This document shows positions 26,901 through 36,653 of a DNA stretch of 64,000 nt, piece by piece. Each line of letters starts with the position of its first letter. The first letter of the stretch is position 1. The notes under the pieces are model-generated. The model saw only the letters and a program-made list of their open reading frames with translations. It had not been told where the DNA came from and did no database searches. Source of the DNA: Tubiluchus corallicola (Eukaryota > Priapulida > Priapulimorpha > Priapulimorphida > Tubiluchidae); assembly GCA_030141605.1 (NCBI GenBank), contig JAQGDQ010000202.1, positions 218,099 through 282,098 of the forward strand. The letters are read 5' to 3'. The position numbers were made by a program, and so were the translations under genes.

Positions 26901-29900
26901 ATATGAACCAAGTTGTGCATCTTTTTTTCTCATTGCATTGTCAATAAAATTACTATCACTATGATTAAGTTATCTGTTTTCAGCTTAACATTGCTTGCAA
27001 ACATGGCAAAAGCTCTTGCAAAATGAAATGTTGGGGTTATATTATTAAATAGGTGACGATGATGTTAATTACCTGGTTCAATTCAGCATTCTGCTTAAGT
27101 GTGAGATACCTCACATGGTAATGAGAAACCGATTTTGGCATCTTATAAAACAAAAGTTTCATATTCTCAAATAATGTGCCTTGCATCAATATTACTAATT
27201 ATTACATGGTTTGCTAATTTTTCTTGTAGGTTATAGAATATATATTGATGAAGTCCCTGAAGGACTAATACCTTCTACAAAGACTAAAGCAAAAGTGGAA
27301 GGCTTACAGCTTAATAAACGTCATAGGTATGTATATGTAAGCTTTTGCATTGCAGAGTGGTGTCTAATAATCTGATTACCGTATTTTCCCGTGTATAAGA
27401 GACCCTTTTTTGCTCAGAATTTTCACTTTAAAAATAGGGGGTCTCTTATACATGGGAGTAAGTCTTTTCAATAAGATGCATAAATTGTGACACTAATGAT
27501 TTTAAAGAAATGAGTGCTCTACAACTGTTTTGCGTGTCGCGTTCGACTATGAAGCGGTTGTAAGCAATACAAGCATCGTGACACAGGCATTATCTCCTCG
27601 TTTTCTCTTTTCCTGTTACAGGTTTGCAGGTACGCACTTTAATATATACCAGTACTCTTTTTCTACAACACATTAACTGGTTTTATTTTGTTTTCAGTAC
27701 CGCACTGAGTTGAAAAAAGTTGTACTTTACCCTCTAAAAATGTCCGTCTGAAAAAACTTTTTTCCAGAATTTTTGCCTAAAAATTGAAGGGGTCTCTTAT
27801 ACACAAGGGTCTCTTATACACGGGAAAATACGGTAATTAACTAACAGATGCTTTAATGCTTGTAAAATGTAATGATTCTCTTTTTATGAATCAGTTTCTT
27901 GTTTTCAGCATTACGGTGCGCACTGTAACCAGCTTTGGCGAATCAAAAGATTCCAATGTTGTTCACACAGACATCGTTCCATTGGTTGATGACATAGGTG
28001 ATCCATGTGTTCATCTCGAGCAAAGTTCTGGGGTTGCAACACCGACCATTGACGTCCGACTTAAAACTGCTTCTGACAATGGCAATGGCTGCAGAAATAA
28101 ATATGAACAAGTAACAACAGAGAAACCCGGACAGTTAAAGGCATCCTCTGATGAGAAAAAATTATTTCCTGATATTTATAGACAGGCAAATTCTAGTAAG
28201 ACCTGTGAAGGACAGCACAAGGACAATGTTGATAATGGTGATCCTGAAAAGGTGCCTCATGCAGATGTTGATCAGTCTTTGAGCCAGTCAAAAGAAAGTA
28301 CGGCTTCCAAATGTAGAAATGATGTAAACGAAGCAGAGCGCTGTGATCTTACTTGTGATATAAATAGTGAAACATTTATAGTTTCAAATACAATAATAGC
28401 AGGTGAGATAGGCGAAACCACAAACGTTGCTATTGAAGGTGCAATTAAATCTGCTGCTATGCAAGGTGATCGTCTTAAGGCAGAAGAACGAGAGAATGTT
28501 GAGGCGCCTCTTTGTGCGGGTAATTTTGAAAAGGTCAGTACCAGTACGGAATTTAGTCAAAATGGAATTGATTCTAAGAAGCCCAGTGTCACTACAGAAA
28601 CATTTGAAGATGTAAAGGCTACTGAAGAAATGAGAGCTAGCAATAGCATAGATAACACTTTAATGAAAGGAAAAGGAGATGATTTTGTCAAAAATGAAAG
28701 CTGTGCAGACACAGAAGAGTCTAAAATCCCAAACATTATTAGCAAAATCGTCAATACTTATAAACATGATGTGTGTGAGAAAACCTTCTTAGAAACAGAT
28801 GCACCTGCTGCTGGTGATGTTAAATCAAGTAGTGAAAATGCTTGTGAAAAAAGTGACAATTTAAGTCAAAAAGATGATGCTTTGAATGTGGAGTGTATAA
28901 GGCTTTCAGATAAAGACTCATCAGACAATGGTTGTTTTACAAATGTCTCTGTTCTGAACACAGCTGTGCCAGACGTGTCAAATAAAGAAAGCGAAATTCA
29001 TGCATTACAGGATGGTGCAGTTTCTTGTGATGCCAAATCAGGCCTTACTCATTCAAGTCATGTTTTATCTAGTCCCACCAAAAAACCCTTCTTTCCTCCT
29101 CTCTCTTTTGAATCCCATTATGGAGAGTCACTGCATTCGCCACAAAAGCTGACATTCCAAAAGGTGGTTGAGGGAGATGCTTCACCAAAACAATCACCTA
29201 CGCATACGCCATCTCCTGGGAGCCCGGTGAAGCCTGCCATCACCGTAAAGAGTAAGGTGTTGCTTACAAAAAACTTTGCTCAGGCAGACGTTAAACAGGC
29301 TGTGGAAGAAAATGGTCCTTGTTTTGAAAATGAAGATGCTGGTACACATTCACTGAGTAATACTTCTGAGGTAAAAATTGACATTTTTGTATAATTTGCA
29401 CAGTTGGACTTGTTACATTTGTTTGTTGTATTAGGACTACTACTTAATTTATCAGCTATCCCCTAGGAAAGCAGCTTTAGCTTCCAGCTTGATTTTGTCA
29501 AGTCATTTTGGAAGACATTTTCTGAGTGTTAAAGGCACCCCAAGTTATATGTGAGTGTTGTTAGTGTATTTGTTTTGTGAAAATGTTTTTCCAGATACAG
29601 CATTTGGAGATTTTTGCACATTGTATGATATAAAAGGTCATTCCAGCAGTAAGCCAGCTTTTGTTGCCATAAGTTATTATGGTGAAGTTTAAGTACATTT
29701 TTAAATTAAGTACATACATCATAAGTCTAACTGTACGTAATTAAAATTACATACAGTTAGACTTATGATTGTTAAATTTCAAATTTTAATTAATTTTGAC
29801 ATTTTGAAAAATTATCTAAGCAGCACATGTTTAGCATGTTTTTTAAATTGTTCACTTTTTAGATTGGTAGTGGAGATTATGAAGATGTCAGTACATGGCA

Positions 29901-32128
29901 GTCAGAAGGTGCCGTTGTGGCAGGTATGCATTGCAATGGCAATTTACTGATTAGTCTGAAACCAGTATCAACTGCATTTGACGTGATATTAATTCATTAA
30001 ATATTTATTGCTGCGAACATTAATTTTTTGACCACTTAGAGTTCAAGGTTGTTAGTCTTTGCTATAGATTTGCATGTTGCCAAAGCTTTCATTGTATGTT
30101 TTAATTACAATTGTTGTAAATAATTGCACTTCGAAGTTCTGACAGTAATGTATAATACACGCATATTTATTGATTGGCTGAAAATTGAGAAATATTTATT
30201 GTCTGCAGATGTTTCTGTATAAGTGCTAGTAGTATTGGAATAGTGCATTATTATTAATCCTCCAACCAAACAGTCAAACCTATAACATCTTCATTACTAT
30301 AACATTATGTATGTAGAATTATCCAGAGTAATTTATGATATAACTGCTGTATTTATGTAATTCTGCAGTTAGTTGCTAAATAAATAATCTAAAATGTAAT
30401 ACAGAGAACAGGGCCAAGATATTAATACAGTTACACTTAAAAAAGTTATTTAACCCACTTCATGAATAACGAAAAATGATAAATAATGAGTCGTGCTTTG
30501 GCATTAGTTCATTTCCTCTCACCATTAATAGGTAATGTCAAGCTATATAATTTCATTATTTGTAATATTGCTTTTAGTGAGGTAAGCGAGTTAAATGTTT
30601 TTTACAGTGTAACCGTAGTAAATATTCTGACTTGGTTGTGTTTATTATATTTCAGATTTATTTGCTCAGCAAATAACTACAGAATTACATAAATAATTAT
30701 GTAATAAATTTCTTAGGAGCATACTATGTAGCATTACAGTACTGCTATATCATTATTCAGTAGTGAAATCATTGTTTTCGAAAAGAATTTCATTTCTGGT
30801 ATTACCTGGTTATTTGCATTCGAATATTACTTTTTACAGGGGCAGTTGGTAGTAATCTTGACGGTGGCTCGACAGAGGTTAACCAAGTATCCCATTAAAT
30901 ATGAGTACTCTTTGCAATTGTTGCTGTGCCTCATTAAAATCGTGTAGTTTTGCTTTTAGACAATATTTGTATGCTGTGTTGCCTTGATGTTGAAGTGCAT
31001 TTTGAGAATAGACATGACACTCAAGCATGTACTTGATGCTTAGTTTTTAACGGAGTATGAATGCATTCCTGTATTAGAAAATATTTCAGGTTCTCCGTTG
31101 TATTTCACTTTTAGGTAATCATAAATATAGGTAGGTAGACAGCAGCTGATATAGTAATTGCGTGTTTTAAGCATCATTTATGCACAGTATACCTCACACA
31201 TATTTTGGGATTTGTTTATAAACAATTGATCTGAACAGAAAGTTTGATCATAATGCTTTGCTGTTCTTACCCTGCCTTGCAATTGCTCATTGTTGAAATG
31301 AAGTCAAAAAATGAAGTAAGCAAATGTTTATGTATTTACAATAGAGAAAGTAGCAGCTTCTTTACCTTTTTTATGAATGCAAATTTATATTCAAATAAGA
31401 TAAAATTGCAGAAATGCTAGTATACATATTTTTTGGTTTGTATTGTCCTAAAACATGTTTGTCATGTTCTTGTCTCTGTAGAATCTCAATACTTTAAGAT
31501 GATTGGTAAGATGATTGGAAGCAAAAGCTAACCCATGATTTTGTTTTTCGAAACATTCCATTTCTAAAAAATGTGGGCTGCTCCACTTTATGCAGTAATT
31601 GTCAGCTAATTTTATGAGCTTTTTCCCTCTGATGTCTTTTATCCTGATTTGTTTGAATCATAAGATGCATATGCAGTGGTGTCAACAAGAGGAACCAAGA
31701 CCGAGATTCTCCGGTATATTGACCGAGTGAGTGTAAGGGACCCTGAATTGTACTGCCCAGAGCCTGCCCTGGCTCTTGATGACACTGTGTATATGCTTAA
31801 TAAGTGAAAATGCTAAGGATTAACAAAATCTGCTAGTGGTTAGGGCTATGGTTCAACGAATTGAACAGATTGGTAGTGCTTTTTAAAGTACATGCTTGAT
31901 TTATAAATGCATTAAATTGTTGAAGTTTACGTTGAAATTTATTGAAGACGAAATGTTTTGGTTTGCTTCAGTATTATTTTATGTGTGATAATTTTTATCA
32001 TTCCTAGCAAAGTTTTTACGTTTTTTTAATATTCTGTTTGTTGTAAAAAAAAGTTGTCCATGTTTTTTCAGCTGTTCATTGCATTGATGAACACGAGCAG
32101 TCATCCGGAATTTGATGAGCAATTTTAA
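15000..32128 (+). CDS. CEP97: CEP97-like LRR/IQ centrosomal protein with FN3 domain
   Basis: CEP97 works with CP110 at the distal centriole to control centriole length and block premature cilium growth, and binds calmodulin through an IQ motif. Coding exons: 15000-15140, 16650-16752, 17082-17137, 17717-17932, 18380-18462, 19503-19586, 20067-20181, 21675-21861, 23150-23323, 23422-23562, 23825-24860, 25085-25160, 25671-25826, 25984-26191, 27230-27326, 27909-29370, 29863-29923, 30840-30863, 31482-31505, 31665-31726, 32072-32128; all phases agree, giving about 1,520 residues. Seen: leucine-rich repeats (residues ~25-200), the CEP97 hallmark [16 protein letters not shown] after them, an IQ motif [13 protein letters not shown] near 735, a short coiled coil, and an FN3-type domain near 893-985, then an acidic Ser/Thr-rich region from one 1.46-kb exon. 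Human CEP97 is about 865 residues and, as I recall, has no FN3. Orthology of the LRR part is very secure; the last four exons are inferred from phase and splice sites. Confidence 0.92.
15141..16649. other. CEP97 intron 1, no recognised feature
   Basis: AT-rich intron of 1.5 kb. Stretches rich in aattgtaattgtaa near 16150-16190 look like decayed repeat but cannot be assigned. Confidence 0.5.
18141..18310. mobile_element. Short TIR element (MITE) in CEP97 intron 4
   Basis: A 170-bp element made almost wholly of two inverted arms: gtcaaaatgcccataaatct at the left and its complement at the right, extending inward to cagagcttt / aaagctctg. TA lies on both flanks (18139-18140 and 18311-18312), as for Tc1/mariner-type MITEs. 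The transcript could form a long hairpin just before the acceptor of exon 5 (18380). Confidence 0.75.
18463..19502. other. CEP97 intron 5, no recognised feature
   Basis: One kilobase of AT-rich intron without recognised coding or repeat content. Confidence 0.5.
21006..21244. mobile_element. Mariner-like element, internally deleted
   Basis: A 239-bp element has inverted ends (cagggtgtttggacagtcac at the left; right end cactccg preceded by the complementary block) and TA on both flanks. The interior plus-strand translation [18 protein letters not shown] followed by a stop resembles the C-terminus of mariner/IS630-type transposases. The catalytic core is gone. Confidence 0.75.
22645..22962. repeat. 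97-bp tandem repeat in CEP97 intron 8
   Basis: The block gatagtggaccactagtcaa recurs at 22665, 22762, 22859 (cut short) and 22906, so spacing is 97, 97 and 47 bp. Each unit also holds cattgggtttttctt and aaaaaattacatt. The third unit has lost about 50 bp. Non-coding; array length may vary between alleles. Confidence 0.9.
26192..27229. other. CEP97 intron 14, no recognised feature
   Basis: This intron splits the FN3 domain coding region. No repeat or alternative exon could be supported. Confidence 0.5.
27379..27833. mobile_element. TA-flanked TIR element in CEP97 intron 15
   Basis: A 455-bp element starts ccgtattttcccgtgtataa and ends with the reverse complement of that sequence, with TA on both sides. 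The subterminal motif gggtctcttatacac is repeated near both ends, and twice at the right. The layout fits a non-autonomous Tc1/mariner or pogo-type element. No transposase ORF is visible. Confidence 0.85.
29718..29769. repeat. 52-bp near-perfect palindrome in CEP97 intron 16
   Basis: Two arms of 25 bp (atcataagtctaactgtacg at the outside left) with one mismatch and a 2-base centre. It could form a hairpin in RNA or a cruciform in DNA. It lies 94 bp before exon 17. It may be a tiny MITE. Confidence 0.85.
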
Positions 32129-32590
32129 CTTTATAAATGTTCTTCTCCTGGGTGTGCTTTTACATGATGTTAAACAAAAACCAGGGAAATTTTTCTTTCG
32201 TATTCATATTTCATCTTTAACAAGTATTTATATAACATAAATCATCAGATTCAGATATAGTTCATTTCCATCAGAATAAGCTTCAAATTTTTAAGCATTT
32301 GTAATGTTAATGTCTATTGTTTTAAGTTGCTATCTAGTCCTAACAGTTGCATTTTTCACTACATCTAGCTTCTTTGTCATCTAGTGATAACTGTATGTAT
32401 GGTAACATAATCATAACATTATGTAGACTAGAATATTATTATTTTAAGTTCTTAACCATTCAATAGTTTGTTTAAGAATATAACTTGTTTGATATAAAAA
32501 ACTACACTGTATTATGTGTATTAATAGTTAACTTTATGTGATAATCAGATACTGGGATTGCATCTTTACATCATAGAAGAATAATCTTTA

Positions 32591-32729
32591 TGGCACGTTC
32601 AGACATAGAGACTCTCTCTGAGAGTAAACTTGCAATGTGTGATAGTTTGGCAACTTCACTCATAACTTGTTGCAACGTGTGAACGGCTTGGCAACTTCTC
32701 TCAAACTAACTGCTATGTCTGACGTGCCA
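32591..32729. mobile_element. Harbinger-like MITE
   Basis: A 139-bp element with inverted ends (tggcacgttcagacatag at the left; ctatgtctgacgtgcca at the right) flanked on each side by TTA. A 3-bp TTA target duplication fits PIF/Harbinger-type MITEs. It is downstream of the CEP97 stop codon and may sit in its 3' UTR or spacer. Confidence 0.8.
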
Positions 32730-33970
32730 TTAGACTGAGAGAGAAGAATTTAAAGCTTTCCCATAAATTTGTAATGTACAAAATGAGAAACCACTTGCCA
32801 GACAGCCTAACATAGTATAGTTTTCTGGGTCAACCAGGATCTTATTTAAACAAAGAACTGTAAGAAAGTGTGTTTTTGACAACAGTATGTGCATTTTTGG
32901 TGAAATAAATGGTCTACAGGCATGAATGTTTCAATTAAAATGGCACCCACTAAACAAAATGGTAATGGTGTGGTTTGTATTCAAAATTTATGATTTACTA
33001 CAAAGAATTACAGAACATCTGCAAAGGTTATAGCTGTAGTTACATCGAGGAGTTTAAGCACCACAGTGTTGTACGTTCCACGTCACGAATGACTTTTTAT
33101 TAATGGGTACAGTATTCACACAATGTTTTAAAACTATTACAATTTATTAGAAAATGTTTCCAGGTCTTGGTGGTTTATTAAATAAAGCTTATGCTTTGCA
33201 TTGTTACTAGCTAGAGCTTTTCTAACAAAAAGGCTGCTTATTTTTTAATAAAAGTTAGCTTACTATTTAGGGGTCCAGAATAATTCAACAGTCTAGTATG
33301 AGAAACATTTAGTTTTGTTGATACAGGAGCTTTATCAGAAAGGTGATTCAGTGTATTGTTCAGTATGAAGATTTTGAGGTTGTACATGTTTAGTAGAGAT
33401 GAATTCACAGAGAAAGCAGTCCCCACTGTTTACCTAACTTATGCAATAAATACTTATATTTTTTTTACTTGTTTTGAAAGCATAAAATTTTTCTTGTGAA
33501 ATTTTATACATAGTTTTAAAGTTTGGACATTATTTGTTACTGTAATAATTGTTGCTAGTTAAATAGGTTGTGTATTTTAGATGTCTAGACTTAAGCATAT
33601 AAATTGTGGATTTAGTTGTTTTAAGCAGTGTTATACACTAAATTACCTACATTTGAATTTATAATCACCTTTAATTTCTTAAATTTATAAAATGTCTTAC
33701 GTTAAAATCTATGATGTTGTGTGTGAAATTTCTTCATGGTATAGCTATGTATTTACATTAGCTAAAGACTTGAAAGCGAAGAAAATATCTTGCAGATATT
33801 AAATTTTCGTGCGGCTGTGTAGTGCTATTACAAAACTTGTGTGTATACTTAGCTTTAACATTCCAAGTTAAATAGATGTGTCTGCATGCTAATATACTGA
33901 TTATTCGTTTGTTTTATTTATCACTGAATGATATGCATGTTCTTGCATACATGCACAATAGTGAACGAAT
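32730..33970. other. Intergenic spacer, no recognised feature
   Basis: AT-rich DNA 3' of CEP97. Several AATAAA strings occur (for example near 32905 and 33180) but none can be assigned to a transcript end. Confidence 0.45.
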
Positions 33971-33971
33971 A

Positions 33972-34749
33972 CAGTCAACCTCGTGTATAAGGTACTCGCT
34001 TATAAGTGACCACCAACACCGGTCCCGAATTTTCGTAATGTTTTTTTATGTAAAAATACTCGTATATAAGGTAATCGGATATAAGGGACTTTCTGTGATA
34101 AGGGTCACATACATCTCGCATCACTGAAGGAGCTTCCTACATACTTCCACATTTACTGCACTAAATGTGTAGCAATAATCCATAAAAATATGGGTAAAAG
34201 TTGAAATCCTCCCGTCTCGGAAGACAGTGGAGTGTGCGTCAAAAGAGTCAGTTATTGATCACATTTATGGAGCTGCAGCGTCGACTGTGGCTGAGCAGTG
34301 AGATCCTTGAACATCTTCAGGCGCACGCCTGGGCAAGGTGTATGGAGATCCTGAGTTGCCCAACAACAGGAATCCCTCTCTTCCCCCCTGGTGAAATTCA
34401 AAGGAAAGCAGAGCGATACATTTGGCACCAAGTTGGCTGCAGGACCTGCCGGAGTCAGTGAGCATGCTGCACTGATCCGCCTTCGGGGCTCCACTCCTGA
34501 TTTGGAAGGTTTACTCCTCTACACATGGCCGTTAGCTCACTTGACTGTGTCGAGATACAGTGTGGGCATCCCGCAAGCCTACAGCACCTGGCATTCCTAG
34601 GCGGCCACCCATCCAAGTACTAACCCCACAGGTAAAAGTACAGGTCTAGATACACCCTCGGTCTGACTCAACTTCGGCTATAAGGGACATCAGATATAAG
34701 GGACGGTTGTTTCAGGTCCCGAGGTGTCCCTTATATCCGAGGTTGACTG
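33972..34749. mobile_element. Pogo-like TIR element with degenerate HTH and a 5S piece
   Basis: A 778-bp element starts cagtcaacctcgtgtataag and ends ccgaggttgactg, with TA at the left and CA at the right. Subterminal gtataag/cttatat motifs repeat as in Tigger ends. Within 34225-34400 the plus strand, with stops and a frame change, reads KESVIDHIYGAAASTVAEQ then LGKVYGDPELPNNRNPSL, which resembles the psq-type helix-turn-helix of pogo transposases. The DDE catalytic region is absent. GC content is visibly higher than in the surroundings. The 34575-34626 part is a piece of 5S rRNA. Confidence 0.7.
34575..34626 (-). pseudogene. 5S rRNA 3'-half fragment
   Basis: On the minus strand this reads GGTTAGTACTTGGATGGG, then the GGCCGCCTAGGAAT region and GGTGCTGTAGGCTT, matching the 3' half of animal 5S rRNA (box C region to the 3' end) with a few changes. 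The 5' half, with box A, is missing, so it is not a functional 5S gene. It lies inside the TIR element at 33972-34749. Confidence 0.85.
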
Positions 34750-36170
34750 CAGTTAGTGAACAGCCAAAAAATGTATAATTGTGAGTTATAGTTGTTACAT
34801 AGCACCGCGTTACTAGAAAGTAACTAGGTACTATCTCCAGAATGCTCAGATTGCATAATAGTTACAAAATCACAGTACAAAATGATGAGTATTAGTGTAA
34901 CAATCCTGTACCTCAATAGTTTTTTCTAATGCACTAAATGTGAATGAAGTATTAACTCTTACTTCATACAAAGTATCAATTCCCCACTATTTTCATAAAC
35001 CTCGAAATTTTATAAAATTGATTTGCTACCAGAAATGACTACCAGATTTATACTAGTATGAAAAACATGTAGTTAAGGGAAAGTTTGTTGTAAGAAAAAA
35101 AAGCCTTCAATACAAAACAATGTAAAATTATTGAGTTGTACTCTTCATGAAAAGATCAATAATGTTTGACCTATGTAAAGTGGTCACTGTAGAAGAGGAA
35201 TAGTAGTACGTGGTTATCAAAAAGCTCTCTGTTGCATTATAAGAAAAAGATTAGTAATGCTTTGCTTATAAATGAAACACTTTATGACATTTATTTCTTA
35301 CAATTTTTAACTAAACGCAAAAAAGAACTAAAGTTTACAGTGAAAATTCAAATTTGAAACATGGGTTTTCTTTCTGGCATACAGGTACCTTCCTGTGATT
35401 GCAACTCTCGTGTTACTTCTTCCTCTTTCTTTCTGAGCTTGTTTTTTAAAAGAAAATTCTAGCATTGGCTGTACAGACTGTCACTTTTTCTGCTAAAACC
35501 TTTTTGTAACATGTTAAAGTCATGACCAACATCAGGTCTCACTTTTGAAAATTTGCTCTTTATCCAGGTTATTTTCACCAAAAAAAAAACATCAATTTCA
35601 CTAACAGTACTTTTAAAACCTTCATGTAGCTGTTTAATGCTAGCCATTGCTTTAAAACTCCTGAAAAATGTTTCTAACGTTGTTTTTCGGACAGCGTATT
35701 GCAAAAGAGGTCAAAGCAGCAATAATTAACTATGCTGTCGAACATGGGGGGAGTTTTATCAGAGGAATTCCATCTCCACGTGGGAAAGTGCCAGTATTTT
35801 GTGAGAGGCCAGCAGCGGATTTACTGCCTGTATTTGACTTACTAGGGCAAATTATTGCCGTTCTGTAAATATCGATTTCTTCATAAACCATGAGTTCAGC
35901 AAACAAAATTTCAGTGCTTAAAGCCAGAAAACAAATCGTACCTGAAATGAAACACCCGGCGTTAAATTAACAAAAGGTGTTCAAAGATCAGCATCGTTAA
36001 AATCAAAAGTCATTAGATGAGGCATCGTTAAGCGGACACTTATTGTAAGCTACAAATCTGAGACATCGAATTCACCTTAAAATATAAAAATAATTAACTT
36101 ATTCCAAGACTCCCGGAAAGCTATCAAAGTCAGAATTGCGCTAGCACTATTTTCCGCATAAGAGATAACA
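34750..36170. other. Spacer downstream of TRAPPC2, no recognised gene
   Basis: AT-rich DNA. A minus-strand open stretch at 35704-35459 (contains KQLHEGFKSTVSEID) with an acceptor-like TTTTTCAG just upstream looks mildly coding, but it ends at a stop and matches nothing I recognise. Confidence 0.4.
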
Positions 36171-36171
36171 T

Positions 36172-36597
36172 CTAGTTTCCTAAAAATTTGCGAGCATAAA
36201 GTTGGGCTTTTCTTTCAAATGCTGCCGATTTTATCGAAGAATTTGGTTTGTAAAAAGGATTCAGTGCCTGCTTCGTATAAGTCTCATACATTTCAGTGAA
36301 GAAATTCTTGATGCCATCTTCATTTTTCACATCATGCAGCATGATGAATCTCATGCGACCGGCCGTGACAAAAGCTGAAACAAACCACTCATTAAACTTG
36401 TCAATGATTTTTAAGTACATGCTGTTTGTCACCCATACTTGTTCATCAACTAGATCAAGTGCTGCATGAGCAATGAACTGGCTCAAATGACGATGATCGT
36501 CGCGTTTGATGTCACTCTTTGTCATCGATGAATACTCCATTTCATACAGCGGATTATCATGATGTCCCACGATAACAAAATAATAGTTTCCAGCCAT
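36172..36597 (-). CDS. TRAPPC2: TRAPPC2 (sedlin), TRAPP complex subunit
   Basis: Small longin-like-fold subunit of the TRAPP complexes, which act as a Rab GEF and tether in ER-to-Golgi traffic and autophagy. A single uninterrupted ORF of 141 residues (human: 140). It starts [20 protein letters not shown] and contains the family blocks [37 protein letters not shown] and EDGIKNFF, with [10 protein letters not shown] near the C-terminus. All are almost identical to sedlin. The coding region has no intron. The start codon is only 56 bp after the FAM32A stop on the same strand. An out-of-frame ATG at 36611 opens a short ORF that overlaps the true start. The intact, highly conserved frame argues for a working gene. 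Confidence 0.96.
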   Translation of the reverse strand: MAGNYYFVIVGHHDNPLYEMEYSSMTKSDIKRDDHRHLSQFIAHAALDLVDEQVWVTNSMYLKIIDKFNEWFVSAFVTAGRMRFIMLHDVKNEDGIKNFFTEMYETYTKQALNPFYKPNSSIKSAAFERKAQLYARKFLGN

Positions 36598-36653
36598 GAT
36601 TTGGTCACCATTTAAGTGAGCAAGGACAAATACAAACAAATGTGATCTTGCGG

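Noticed and set aside
31727-31807. Read-through end of CEP97 exon 20 as the main C-terminus
   Set aside because: It stays open to TGA, but a consensus GTGAGT donor and a strong TTTTTTCAG acceptor in the same phase make the spliced end at 32128 more likely. Listed as an alternative only.
34200-34640. A spliced-leader RNA gene linked to the 5S sequence
   Set aside because: SL RNA genes are often linked to 5S, so this was checked. No leader with a GT donor followed by an Sm site and stem-loops was found, and the 5S piece is itself truncated.
35459-35704. Minus-strand ORF with an acceptor-like site upstream
   Set aside because: No family recognised, includes a homopolymer T/A run, and ends without a donor. 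Kept only as a note in the spacer entry.
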